Source: Blastobasis lacticolella (taxonomy: Eukaryota; Arthropoda; Insecta; Lepidoptera; Blastobasidae). From it: 64,000 nt of DNA. The position numbers were made by a program, and so were the translations under genes. Location of the stretch: assembly GCA_905147135.1 (NCBI GenBank), contig LR990042.1:12267545-12331544 (forward strand), given 5' to 3'. The notes under the pieces are model-generated. The model saw only the letters and a list, made by a program, of their open reading frames with translations, was not told the DNA's origin and made no database searches. Positions 1 through 10,945 of this stretch are shown here, one piece after another; positions within the stretch are counted from its first letter, which is position 1, and every line of letters starts with the position of its first letter.

Positions 1-221
1 GGAAAGCTAGAACTTCGTACACCCACCTACCACTACAATAAACTCTGGGTGGGCGACAGGTGGCTTTGGCGCTTAGCTTTGAGTGGGTCGTGGCAGCAAG
101 ACTTGCCGCGACGGTATAGCGGAGCTTGTACAAGGTTGCCCGGCCCTGGCAAGTGCTGGGGCAATGGCGGCTAGTCGGTCTTGGCGGTCGGTGACAACGC
201 TGTCGCCGGCGGAGTGACGCG

Positions 222-1028
222 TCTTATAGTCCCTTCCCTTAACTGAAAAAAGGTTCACTTCCGGAAACCAGCATAATCTTTTAGTATGTTGTTAAGTATG
301 TTATTCTGAATAAAAAACAGCCGGGAGCCTAAAGTGCCTGGTTCTCCAGCTGTGACGTCATCAACATAGTCGCCGCCGCGTTTTGAAGGTTGCATTTAAA
401 ATCGAGTGTATTGCACTTGGCATAATTTGTGGAGTATCAAACTACGCAGAATACTACAATATTATCCTTACACACAACCGTGTAAATATGATGGTTTCAG
501 ATATATTCAAGAGATTATAATAATTTTTTTATTATTTTTTTACAACCTAACCGATAACTTTAGAGCAAATTAAAAGGCACATTATTAAGCTATATGAAAC
601 TATTTTTATAATCCCAATCGGTTAATAAAGAAACAAGATATTGTAATTTTTCCCTAGCAACAGGTACCGTGTGGTGTGGTGACCGGTAGAGTAGAATAGC
701 ACCAACCCCTTACACTCGTGGGTGTCGTACAAGGCGACTAACGTTTAGAGGCAAAATATCTAGTCTCCATAAACTGGAAAATGGGCAGCAGCGTTTTTCA
801 TTGTTATGTTTGCAACACTGCGATCTCCAACCCGCCTACCAAGCGTGGAGATTATGGCAATAACCTCCCCTTTTGCGGGAGAGGCCCAAAGTCCTGTAGT
901 GGACTGTTATGGGCTGTGATGATGAACAGGTGCCATTTAAGGCGCCATTCGATTGTTTTAATTTGCATAAATTGCGTAAATTAATGACTTTAAATAAAAA
1001 ATCAATGAGTTTAGGTAATGTGTATTTA
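222..1028. repeat. Inverted-copy dispersed repeat, left copy
   Basis: This segment is matched in reverse complement by about 10,346-10,945. Shared landmarks in the same relative order are the stretch around TTCACTTCCGGAAACCAGC (near 255), GACGTCA (near 355), the AT-rich block near 480-500 and the CGGTTAATAAAGAAACAAG block near 620. The left copy carries an extra 270 bases (about 660-930), including a GTGGTGACCGGTAGAGTAG stretch and a CAACCCGCCTACCAAGCG stretch. These resemble decayed coding remnants of LINE type that are common in lepidopteran genomes (recognition from memory, not searched). No intact reading frame is present. Element class is undetermined; it could be a non-autonomous DNA element or a LINE-derived composite. 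Confidence 0.7.
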
Positions 1029-1029
1029 T

Positions 1030-1385
1030 GAAAAGTAATCTTGGCGTTAATGTCCCGGTTGTGCTCTCGAGAACGAGCGCCCGGGGTCCACCTTAACCGT
1101 GATCCAGGATTTGGCGATCAGGTAATTACAGTAGAGCGACTACCATCTGACCTTCATGACCCTGCTACCAGGCGAACCTGACCTGATTGGTTTGAAGTTG
1201 ATTGGAGTTACAAATTCAGTTGCCGGAATTTGCAGGTTTTATCACGATATTTTCCCTCACGAATTCAACTAATGTACATAACTCAGAAAAAAGTCATCGG
1301 TACATGGCCGCAGCGGGATTTGAAACCGGTACCTCTCGCTTACGAGAAAGATACTCAACCGCCCGGCTACCGACGCTCATATGTA
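1030..1385 (-). mobile_element. tRNA-derived SINE, copy 1 (minus, degenerate head)
   Basis: Read on the minus strand, a tRNA-like head at about 1380-1304 is followed by a body shared with copies at 52,049-52,365 (minus) and 61,290-61,655 (plus). Shared body landmarks include GGCGATCAGGTAATTACAG, GAGCGACTACCATCTGACC and ATCACGATATTTTCCCTC. The polymerase III B-box equivalent here has decayed (GGTTTCAAATCC against the GGTTCGAATCC of copy 2). This is a short retrotransposed element with no protein product; mobilisation would depend on a LINE. Confidence 0.75.
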
Positions 1386-1769
1386 AAGTAATCGTATTAT
1401 TATGTTTTTAGAAGAAGAGATTGCAATTTATTAAAAAAAGAAGAACTACCGACAAATAAACAATTTTAGTAAGTAAGTAAGTAAAAACTCTTTATTGCAC
1501 ACATATTATAAGACAATTTACAAAAAACAGCATAATATACATGCGCGCAAAGGCGGTCTTATCGCTTTAAGCGATCTCTCCCAGACAACCTTTGGGAAGA
1601 GGTAATGTTTCACAAGAACTAGTAAGTAGTGCAAGAGTAAATAGTAGCGAAAATTAATAATTAACAAATAAACTAATATGCTAATATATGTAATACTATA
1701 CATAAATACAATATAATCATAAAGAATTCTATAATACTATACTATCAAAATCACAATCAGAAAATTTAT

Positions 1770-3068
1770 TTACTGCCAAAAATTTGACTTTGAGAAGAAA
1801 TACTCGTGTACCTTCTTTTTAAAAGTAGGTAATGAAGTACCGTGTCGTATCTCTCTCGGCAGAGCGTCCCATAGGTGGGCAGATTGAACAGTAAAAGATT
1901 CCCTGTAATATCCTGATCGAGAAAAGGGGGCCCTAAGAAGGTTATCAGACTTCGACCGGAGACCACGATCATGATCCGCACCCAACAACCGGAACCTCTC
2001 CGACAAAAACACAGGTGCGAGTGGGTTATTTATAACATTATAGGTCAGCGAGAGCGCGTGTGCGTCTCTTCGCAGTCTGACCGGAAGCCACCCAAACTGT
2101 GCCCGGAAACCGGAGACATGGTCGAACTTGCGCAGCCCGAAAATAAAACGTAAACAGAGATTTTGCAGACGCTGCAGCTTGTTTAGAAGATCCTCATTGA
2201 GGTCAAGATAACATATATCTGCATAGTCCAGGATCGGAAGAAGCAGTGCCTGCGCAAGCTCGACTTTGGTCTTAACTGGTAGTAGATTCCTCCACCGTCT
2301 CAATGCTCCAGCCGCTGCAAAAACTTTCCGGCTCACCTCAGAAACCTGTGGCGCCCAGGATAATGTACTGTCGAAGTACACGCCCAAATTCTTCACGGCT
2401 TTACTGAACACCAGAGGAGTGCCGTCAAAGATGACTGGCGGTAAATCCTCCAGATTTAAACGTGCCATTTGCTTAGGTCCACCGATAACTATGACCTGGG
2501 ACTTGCCTGGATTCACAGTAAGACCATGCTTACGGCTCCACTCAAGCACAGTCGCCAAATCACGGTTTATCCTGTCGATGCCTGCCACAATGTCGTCAAC
2601 ACCAGCCTGCGTATAAACTTGGAGATCGTCTGCGTAGAGGTGATACTGGCACTTAAGGAAGGGGGTAAGGCAGTTAATGAAGATGGAAAACAGGAGAGGT
2701 GATAGGACGCCGCCCTGGGGCACACCAGCAGTAACATCACAGAATGATGACGTTTTGCCATCAATGCGGATACACTGTTTCCGTCCATAGAGGTAGCTGC
2801 GAAACCACTCCACCGCAATCGACGACACCCCAATTGACTCCAGCATCGCGAGAAGAACGTCAAAATCAACCGTATTAAACGCGTTACTAAAGTCTAATAG
2901 AGTGATTATGGTAACTAGTTGATTGGACATTCCCAAGCGTATATCATCAGACACTTTTACAAGAGCGGTCACTGTGCTATGCCCCGGGTGGAAACCGGAC
3001 TGATAAGGGCTAAGAAGGGAATTTTTGTTAAGGAAAGCACACAGCTGTTGTTGGACGAGACGTTCCAA
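1770..3068 (-). pseudogene. Reverse transcriptase of LINE-K, main frame
   Basis: This frame of 432 codons contains the RT palm and the region downstream of it. Readable motifs in order are a Q(S)GFHPGHST block near residue 25, a LLDFSNAFNTVD block near 60 (first catalytic Asp), GVPQGGVLSPLLF near 115, YHLYADDLQVY near 145 (catalytic Asp pair), and a C-terminal thumb/connection region ending in a Jockey-type WDALPREIR block. There is no endonuclease. The first part of the RT lies in another frame upstream (2969-3437), so the coding region carries a frameshift near 3000 and cannot make a full enzyme. There is no reason to expect expression. Confidence 0.85.
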
Positions 3069-3437
3069 AACCTTAGAAAGGAAAGGGAGTATAGAAATCG
3101 GACGATAATGGGAAATGAAACAGGATTGCCAGTTTTAGGAATCGGGATGACAGCCGCTTGCCGCCAACAGTCAGGAAAAGAGCCAGTATCGAGGGAAAAA
3201 TTAAAAATGTGGCTAAGAATGGGTAGGACGAACTCAAAAGATAAGATGATCATCTTTCGGCTGATCCCATCACATCCTTCAGCATTAGAGGAAATGGATA
3301 TAATTTGTTTTCTAATATCTCGCTCTGACACGGCCTCGAAGCTAAAAGGAGAATATAAAGGAGGAACTGGGGAAGACAGTGCCCGCAGTGTAGCCTGCTT
3401 AGTAAGGACGGGAATCGGACAGGAGGAGGTGAAGTGA
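2969..3437 (-). pseudogene. N-terminal RT segment of LINE-K in a second frame
   Basis: The minus-strand frame upstream of the main RT frame reads the fingers region of the same enzyme. It has an AEGCDGISRKMI block (the usual KA.G.DGI RT motif), FPDCWRQAAVIPIPK (the WK.A.V.PI.K motif), then degenerates into the other frame near 3070-3000. It is the same pseudogene as the main frame, split by small indels. The 5' boundary of recognisable LINE sequence is about 3437. Confidence 0.75.
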
Positions 3438-3440
3438 TAT

Positions 3441-3975
3441 TTTAGATTTATTATTCAAATTGAAAACGAAACAAACATGGGGATAATTAATAACTACGCT
3501 AAACAGAAATTAGTACGGAGAATGAAAGTTATACGAGCGCGCTCCGCAGGCAAAATAGGCCGATTCATTGGTCCCGCTGGTCCTTACATAGGGTCGTTGA
3601 TTGGTGGCACCCTCTGCACGGAGAACGCAGCTAACACGGCCTCTCCTGACGGAGCAGCGTCCTCGCCGCTCACTGGGTCTGGTTCCAGGGATTTTTGCAG
3701 CTCTGTGCAACACTTTCTGCGTGCTCCGGCCTTTCTAAAGGTCTGTAGCCGCTGGCTCCAGGTTATGGCTCTCGATGTGATTGTGCTGGTTCCACGATCT
3801 CTGGGTCTTCAGCACCTGAGGGTAAGAGATTATGCGTGACATGTATGTATAGGTATGGGTTAGATATTTCCATGCGCTATGCTATGTGTCATCCGGTAGG
3901 TACTTATTTGTGTACTAGGAGAATAATGACTTCACGAATCTAACCTTAAACAAGATCACGAGTCACCCTCAGCCA
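3441..3975. other. Unassigned spacer between LINE-K and the minisatellite
   Basis: An open frame of 120 codons occurs on the plus strand (3477-3839), but its composition is irregular, it matches no family I recognise, and an open frame also runs on the opposite strand. I see no splice context, signal peptide or repeat homology. I treat it as non-coding or unknown. Confidence 0.4.
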
Positions 3976-4612
3976 CAGTGGGCCTTACCGAGGCTCTTCC
4001 AACGACGCGGCGGGTCTTACATGGGCCACCCAATGCGACAGCGGGCCTTACAAGGATCTTCCAACGCCTCGGCGGGTCTTACATGGGCCATCCAATGCCA
4101 CAGCGGGCCTTACGAGGGTCTTCCAATGCCGCTGCGGGTCTTACGTGGGCCACCCAATACCACAGCGGGCCTTACGAGGGTCTTCCAACGCCGTGGCGGG
4201 TCTTACATGGGCCACCCAATGCCACAGCGGGCCTTACGAGGGTCTTCCAACGCCGTGGCGGGTATTACATGGGCCACCCAATGCCACAGCGGGCCTTACT
4301 AGGGTCTTCCAACGCCGCTGCGGGTCTTACATGGGCCACCCAATGCCACAGCGGGCCTTACGAGGGTCTTCCAATGTCGCTGGGGGTGTTACATGGGCCA
4401 CCCAGTGCCACAGCGGGCCTTACGAGGGTCTTCCAACGCCGTGGCGGGTCTTACATGGGCCACCCAATGCCACAGCGGGCCTTACGAGGGTCTTCCAATG
4501 TCGCTGGGGGTGTTACATGGGCCACCCAGTGCCACAGCGGGCCTTACGAGGGTCTTCCAACGCCGTGGCGGGTCTTACATGGGCCACCCACAGCGGGCAT
4601 TATATAGGTCAC
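3976..4612. repeat. 62-bp GC-rich minisatellite, about 10 copies
   Basis: The landmark CAGCGGGCCTTACGAGGG recurs at 3976, 4039, 4101, 4163, 4225, 4287, 4349, 4411, 4473, 4535 and 4591. The spacing is 62 bp except 63 for the first unit and 56 for the last. A second landmark in each unit is GGGTCTTACATGGGCCACCC. Because 62 is not a multiple of three, a frame reads the unit in all three phases over 186 bp and then repeats. As no phase contains a stop, three plus-strand frames are open at once. A diverged relic of the unit is visible near 4680-4702. Confidence 0.95.
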
Positions 4613-5552
4613 ACATCCCTTAACGCCAGGATAAACTGCCACTCGCTGCAATTGAACATAAATAAAGACAATAGGGATTATCCAACGCCACGGCGGGCCT
4701 TACATGGAACTCTCTTGCATGACTGCTCTTCGCCTCGATTAAACTTAACATCCTTTCGAGTCAAAAACGCCATGAGGGCTGCCTTAGTAGCGTACTCTGG
4801 GATACGGTAGGGTACGCCTTGGTACCTCCTGAAGTAGCCGGCCAAGCTGAGAAACTGTTCCTTGTTTTACTATTTTAGGTATGAGAGACATGGCTAGTGC
4901 ATTTATCTTTAGTGCGCTCGACCGGACCTGACCCTTGCTTATCGTTCTCCCAAGATATTCTGCCTCGTTTGTGAGAAAAAAGCACTAACGCAGGTTAATT
5001 GAAAACCCGGCTTCAGTTAAAGTCTTCACTCTCAACAGTTGCTTATGAATTATGCGAGAATTATGCGTTGAAATACAACCGGTGCATTCGCGAGTCCATG
5101 GGACATTTTAAAAAACTTAAAATGCCCCACGGGCATAACGAACGCAGTCTTAAGGCCGGTCCACACGACACCATCTTATGCTTGCACAGCGCGTTTGTAC
5201 AAACGGATCGTGTAGACGTCAAATTTTGAGTTGGCGTTGGCAAATTAAAATCCTTGTTGATTTTGATTTGGTGAAAACCGGTCACTATGTCTAACGCCGT
5301 AAATTAGTTATAGTTCCCGAGCCTGGCGATGTGGTCCTCAATTAAAGGAAGCGGGTACCGATTTTTTATGGTGAAGGTATTTTAGACGCGATAGTCTACC
5401 ATCTCACTACTCCACACACACAGTCACTATCCAAGCCGTCTGTCTCTTTTACTAATAGAAAAGGGCTGGAAATCGCGGACGATGTAGCGAACGCGCAGTT
5501 TTACCTCGTGCGACAATTTATACGGTCGGTAATTAATAGGCTCATCACTTTT
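4613..5552. other. No gene recognised
   Basis: This stretch holds short accidental frames only. Around 5150-5225 there is a sequence beginning GGTCCACACGACACCATC that looks like a dispersed-repeat fragment, but I cannot assign it. No tRNA, promoter or coding signal is supported. Confidence 0.4.
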
Positions 5553-6664
5553 TAATTATGAAACTTTGGTCAGGAAATTGCAACATTATGGAATAAAGGG
5601 CTTAGCTCTAAACTTATTAAGTTCATATTTAAGTCTGAGAATTCAGAAGGTTGATGTGAACGGAGAAAGATCTGGAGGGTCTGTTGTCTCTATTGGGGTC
5701 CCACAGGGATCAATTCTGGGTCGATTTTTGTTTCCTATTTATGTAAATGATTTGCCGTACTTTGTAAAAGATACTTACGAAATTGTTTTGTTCGCTGATG
5801 ATACATCTTTAGTGTTTAGAATTAAAGAATTCAGAAGTGGTAAACTGGTTTACGGTAAATAATTTATTACTAAATGGCAAAAAGACAAAATGTTTAAAAT
5901 TCTCCTTGCCAAATGTTAGATCGGTACCTACTAATATACAAGTAAGAGGTTAAAATTTGGATCTTGTTGATTTCACAGTATTTTTAGGCTTTACTCTAGA
6001 TAGTAGATTACAATGGGGTCCACATATTGATAAATTGGCGAAAAGGCTAAGTTCTGCAGCATATGCTGTAAAAAAGATACGAGGTTATTCTGATGAGGCT
6101 ACAGCAAGATTAGTTTACTTTAGTTATTTCCACAGCATTATGACTTATGGCATACTGCTGTGGGGACACGCTGCCGACTGGCATAGTGTATTTGTACTGC
6201 AGAAAAGGGCTATTCGCGCGATTTACCAATTGGGACCTAGAACTTCACTTAGAGATAAATTCAAGAATGTTGACATGATAATGCCATCACAATACATATA
6301 TTGATCTATGTTTATAAAAATATACACTGGTTTATGAAGAACAGTGATGTTCATAGTAGAAATACTAGAAATAAAGATATTCTTGTTACTGGTTCTTGTC
6401 GTCTGGCCAAAGTCCACAAATCATTTGTGGGACTATGTGTACGCTTTTATAATAAGGTTCTAACAGATATACAGAATTTATCATTTAATCAATTTAAAGC
6501 CACTATAAAAATCAAATTATGTCATAAAAGTTATTATAGTATATCTGAATATGAAAAAGACAAAAGTCCATGGGACTGAACTGCTGTTCTATACAGTTAT
6601 TTACTTTTAAGATATTATATAGGACAAATCATGTATAAGTACATAAGACATGTTAAAAAAAAAG
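5553..6664 (+). mobile_element. Jockey-type LINE fragment (LINE-L), 5'-truncated, with poly(A) end
   Basis: The plus strand carries the second half of a reverse transcriptase broken into three frames (5553-5862, 5957-6304, 6301-6579). Recognisable blocks are GVPQGSILGRFLFPIYVND (with the usual SILGP Pro changed to Arg), EIVLFADDTSLVF (catalytic YADD-type box with Phe), SRLQWGPHIDKLAKRLSSA (thumb) and YGILLWGHAADWH (C-terminal connection). The element ends in a run of nine A at about 6654-6663. ORF1, endonuclease and the RT fingers are absent. Not functional. Confidence 0.85.
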
Positions 6665-6780
6665 AATTAACGTAGGCTCTGTGGGTTTCTTGCCGTTTCT
6701 TTCCCTCACGGAGAACCATCTTGGAAGCGGCGATAAATTTCCTTCCTTTCCCACACATAGTGACTTCTGTCTGCGGTTGG

Positions 6781-7062
6781 GTAGGGGTAATGTAGTAGTT
6801 AAAGTAGGGGTAGGGTAGGGGTAAGATAGTGGTAGGGTAGGGGTAAGATAGTGGTAGGGTAGGGGTAAGATAGTGGTAGGGTAGGGGTAGGATAGTGGTA
6901 GGGTAGGGGTAAGATAGTGGTAGGGTAGGGGTAGGGTAGTGGTAACGTAGGGGTAAGATAGTGGTAGGGTAGGGGTAAGGTAGCGGTAGGGTAGGGTTAA
7001 GGCTGTAGGAGAATATGGTAGGGGTTAGCTAGGGGTAGGGTAGGGATAGGTATAGGATAGAG
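6781..7062. repeat. 22-bp G-rich tandem repeat, G-quadruplex prone
   Basis: The unit TAAGATAGTGGTAGGGTAGGGG is repeated with small variants about ten times immediately 3' of LINE-L. The plus strand is almost free of C and is rich in GGG and GGGG runs separated by TA, a pattern that can form G-quadruplexes. No coding function. Confidence 0.9.
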
Positions 7063-7559
7063 TAGGGTGGGAGCAGCTACCTATCACATGCAGCATGTGT
7101 AATGCACGCTCACTTAAAAGTCGGCCTGGCGGTGGCGTGGGGGCCGGGTCGCTCTTTTCCCTCAAATATGGTTGAATTGGACGATGGCTGGGCCCTGCGT
7201 TATACTCGTGAACGGGTGCTGCCTTGGTAGACTGGCTTACTCTTGCTGTAGTTTTAGGTGTTTTTTCTTAATTTTACTAGACATATTTAAATAATATATT
7301 GAGTGCGGTCCGGCTTTGCCTGGCATTGCCGGGCACGGTCCGGTCGTGATTGGCGTGGGGTGTGTTTGCTGCGGCCATGGGGCGGCCAGCGTGTCACTGT
7401 GTGCTTTCTTCCTACTTCCCTCCCCCCCCCCCCCTTTTTGACGATTGAAAGAGATATTTAATGTCCTAGTCAAGAAATAAATTTTGAATTTTACATCCAA
7501 GCAAAACTAAAAGCAAACTGCAAGATGACGTTTGGTACAGGAGCCTAGGTCAGGACAAT
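7063..7559. other. Unassigned spacer with poly(C) run
   Basis: No gene is recognised. The notable feature is a homopolymer of about 14 C followed by T5 near 7421-7439. The open minus-strand frame 7237-7500 is low in information and has no family resemblance. Confidence 0.4.
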
Positions 7560-9535
7560 ACTCAAGCGGGACTTGATGAACGCTGTAACAGGACTCATTA
7601 GGAACATTACTTGCCAGTTTCTTTCTGCCTCCGGTCAGCCAATAGCCATCCTGGAGGAGATGTCAGGCACGATGTATGTAGGCGTGTCAGCGAACATTCA
7701 AAAGGTCATCGTGGCTGAAATCATCGACAACTGCATCTTGGGCCTAAACTTCATGAAGAAATATATTGGCAAAATCTGGATTTAATGAAAAGTTGGATGA
7801 AAAAGTGCCGATCAACCTCAGATTTGACGAACACTAAGAATAGTTCTGCTGTTATCAAACTTCTTGATAGATGCAAAGGAAACCTAAGTTATTCGCAGAG
7901 CATTATTGCCAAGAGATCGGCTACGCTTCGTGGATACATTCTTTTCCCAAGATGGAAGTCTTGGAAGGACTTCGCTAGTTCAACACAGGATCAACACTGG
8001 AGGCAAAAGTCGTTCACCAGTCGTCTCAGTGAAGAAGAAAGATGGCAGCACACGTTTTTATGTGGACTACCGACGATTAAATGACATTACAAAGAAGGAC
8101 AGCTATTCATTGCCTCGTATCGATGACACATTGGATACCCTGAGTGGCATGCACTGGTTCTCAATTGGCATCCTCATCCAAAGAATAATATGAGTTTTCA
8201 ACAGGAAAAGGGCTATGACAGATCAATGTTATGCCTTTTGGACTGTGCAACGCATCTGCCACTTGCCATATGTACAGACAGGATTAATGTAAGATGCCTG
8301 CCTGGTCTATTTGGATGATGTTATTATCATGGGTCGCGATGTTTAGGATCATTTGCGCAATTTGGAACAATGTCTTATGGAAAATAAAAGATGCCGATCT
8401 GACGTTAAACCCAAAAAAATGCCATCTATATATGAGCAAACTCAACTGAGTAACTACCTCGGTCATATCGTCACCAGTGAGGGTATCCAAACAGACCCAG
8501 AAAAGTTGAAGTACTTCAGAAATAGCTTACTCCAAAGGACTAAACGGAGATTCGGGCATTCCTAGGGCTGTGCTCATACTACTGACGGATTGTTACAGGA
8601 TTCTCTTGCAAAACCACTACATCGTCTGACTGAAGACAACCAATCATTCCGCTGGGATGAGCTCTGCAAGGATTCCTTTCAAAGTCTGATAAAATGCCTT
8701 AACGATCTCCTATATTCAGATATACCCACAACCCAGCAGTCAGTTTATCGTCAACACAGAAGCAAGCAACACGGCGATCGAGCGAGTGATGTCACAGAAA
8801 CAGGGCAACGCAGAAGTCGTGATTCCTTACTTCTGTAAGTCATTGTCGAGACCAAAGAGTAACACTGTGTAACCAGAAGGCAACTCTTGGCTGTGGCAAA
8901 GACACAACAACATGTTGACAAGTATCTTGTCGGCAGGCAGTTCTTACTTCGTAATGATCACGCTGTCTTGAAGTGGATGTTACAATATAAAAACTCAGAA
9001 CAGGTTGCCCGAAGGATTGAGCAACGCAGGAGTTGGACTATGTCACAGAACACCGCAGCGCGAAGGTTTATGGAAATGCTGATGCTCTATCAAGGTGGCA
9101 TTGCTCGGAGAAATATAAGCACTGTGTTAAACAGGAATTGAAGGAATTTTCAGTAAGGCATAAAAGGGTAAGCTCTTCACGACCCTGGGAGAATAAAGCT
9201 ATGAGTGAATTTCAAGAAGATGACGAAGATATCTGTCTAACTACCGGATGGAAGGAACGTGGTGCGGAGAAACGAAGATGGGTTGAAGTGGCACTTACAA
9301 GCGCTATCACTAAAGTGTATTGGGCTCAGCTGCAGAACGGTATACATTACCGAAATTGGGAAAAGCCTAACGGCAGAGAACACCACCTTTAGGTAGTTGT
9401 TCCACCGGTTAAGGCGCAAGACGTTCTCCAGGAGATACATGATGGTGTAGCAGGTGGACATCTAGGGTTAAAAAGAAAACTGACCAAAGTCCGAGTAAGG
9501 TTTACTGGCTTCATTACCGGGAAGACGTGCAGGTT
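7560..9535 (+). mobile_element. Degenerate Ty3/Gypsy LTR-retrotransposon pol
   Basis: Protease, reverse transcriptase, RNase H and the first part of integrase follow in Gypsy order on the plus strand in several frames. No LTR could be found on either side, and the homology ends abruptly inside the integrase zinc-binding region at about 9530. It is a fossil fragment of a retroelement genome with no envelope-like gene. Confidence 0.85.
7573..9520 (+). pseudogene. Gypsy-type Pol polyprotein, multiply frameshifted
   Basis: Blocks seen in order: the end of a retropepsin with DNCILGLNFMKK (7573-7785); RT with [19 protein letters not shown] (near 8045-8095), [16 protein letters not shown] (8100-8150), VMPFGLCNASAT (near 8230), LVYLDDVIIMGRD (catalytic LDD, near 8306) and YLGHIVTSEGIQTDPEK (8455-8505); RNase H with ASNTAIERVMSQ (near 8765) and VGRQFLLRNDHAVLKWM (8928-8976); then a DALSRWHCSEKY linker near 9080 and the start of the HHCC integrase domain (EIHDGVAGGHLGLKR, near 9440). 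At least five frame changes or stops intervene. The protein would process, copy and integrate the retroelement genome; this copy cannot. Confidence 0.85.
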
Positions 9536-10345
9536 TGGTGTTTGCTCCGATACGCACAACGGCTATGCTGCGGGTATGCTGCGGCTGGGGCTGACTGCGC
9601 CTAGCTGTCCACCAGCATACCAGCATAAAGCTCCCTTGTATATTACTTTCTATAAGTAAAGCCTGATAGGTAATATCTACATATTTATCTTTGCTAGAAA
9701 GTTATCTACTTATTATTATAGTCGAAAAAAAATAGGTACCCATTGTAGCAATCGAAAAACAATATCTAATGTTATAATTCCCTAAAGCAACATAACTTAC
9801 ACGATAAGACGCTACTATTCTATGTAATTATTTATTATGAATTCAAATCGGTGACGAAGACAAATTGAAATATCTCACATGTTTATTATTTCATTGCAAT
9901 TATAAAAATTGTTTTATATAGCCTAATTATATGTCTTTGTAATCGTAGTATGTTATTTTGTTCTAAAGGTCCCCATGAAGTTGTTAAAAATTACAAACGT
10001 ATTTATTTTTGTAAAAAAAATATTTTAACAAAAATAAATCTAAAACTATAATTTTCACATAGTTGAATGTATGGATAATATTGTAGCAAATATTAGTCTG
10101 CTTCATTTCATACCCCACACATACTTCTAGATGCAATACAGTCTGTTTTAAAGGCAAACTTCAAAACGCGGCGGCGGTCACAACTGGAGAACCAAGCACT
10201 TTGTTATCCAGCAGACAAACAGGCATGCGGTCCACCTGATGGAAAGTGGTTGCCGCCGCCTATGGACATCAGCAACACCAGGGGAGTCGCAATGCGTTGC
10301 CCGCCTCTGAAGAGCCCTCTAATATACCTCCTGGCTGCCAATACG
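9536..10345 (+). repeat. Diverged third copy of the inverted repeat plus a dispersed SINE-like segment
   Basis: From about 9840 to 10,195 the sequence is a diverged, same-strand relative of 10,460-10,820: matching order of TTATATAGCCTAATTAT, GTATGTTATTTTGTTCTAAA, and CTTCAAAACGCGGCGGCGG leading into GGAGAACCAAGCACTTTG. It then runs into a segment (10,225-10,345) with GTTGCCGCCGCCTATGGACA and GCGTTGCCCGCCTCTGAAG that recurs at 58,195-58,315 and, inverted, at 53,020-53,160. No coding frame. 9536-9840 is otherwise featureless. Confidence 0.65.
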
Positions 10346-10945
10346 TTTATTTTACATACACATTACCTAAAGTAATTGTTTTTTATTTCAAGTCAATAAT
10401 TTACGCAATATACGCAAATTAAAACAATCGTATGGCACTTCAAATGGTGCCCGTTGATAGGGAAAAATTACAATATCTCGCTTCTTTATTAACCGATTAG
10501 GATCATAAAAATAGTTTTGTATAGCTTGATAATTTGCCTTTATTTTATAGTACGTTATTTTGCTCTAAAATTATCGGTTATGTTGTTAAAAAATTAAAAC
10601 TGAATTATTTTTTGTAAAATTTTAATATAATATTGAATATCTCTGAAACCATCATATTTACACGGTTATGTGTAGTGATAATATTGTAGTACTCTTTATT
10701 CTGCGTAGTTTGATATCATACACATCATTCCAAGTGCAATACACTCGTTTTTAAATGCAAATTTCAAAACGCAGTGGCGGCCATGTTGGTGACGTCACAG
10801 CTGGAGAACCAAGCACTTTAGAGATTGTCTCCCGGCTGTTTTTTTATACAGAATAACATACTTAACAACATAATAAAAGATGGTGCTGGTTTCCGGAAGT
10901 GAACTTTCCGGGCTATATTTGAAGCTAAGGGAAGAGACTATTACG
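10346..10945. repeat. Inverted-copy dispersed repeat, right copy
   Basis: This is the reverse complement partner of 222-1028. It shares the CGTAGTTTGATATCATAC block, GACGTCACAGCTGGAGAACC, and the GGTTTCCGGAAGTGAAC terminus, and lacks the 270-base insert found in the left copy. The two copies enclose about 9.3 kb of other elements. Confidence 0.7.

Larger units (their letters stand above)
1455..3440 (-). mobile_element. Non-LTR retrotransposon (LINE-K), 5'-truncated
   Basis: The minus strand carries a frameshifted reverse transcriptase followed by an untranslated tail with AATAAAG and then a short (TTAC)n terminal repeat at about 1469-1484. A simple-repeat 3' end in place of a long poly(A) is typical of CR1-like LINE clades. 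The 5' end is lost near 3440, just before the RT domain, so ORF1 and the endonuclease are missing. Clade assignment within the Jockey/CR1 group is tentative. Confidence 0.85.

Noticed and set aside
3477..3839. 120-codon open frame upstream of the minisatellite
   Set aside because: No domain, no signal peptide, irregular composition and an equally open frame on the other strand; not supported as a gene.
4999..5229. 76-codon frame next to the minisatellite
   Set aside because: Overlaps a dispersed-repeat-like sequence; no conserved features.
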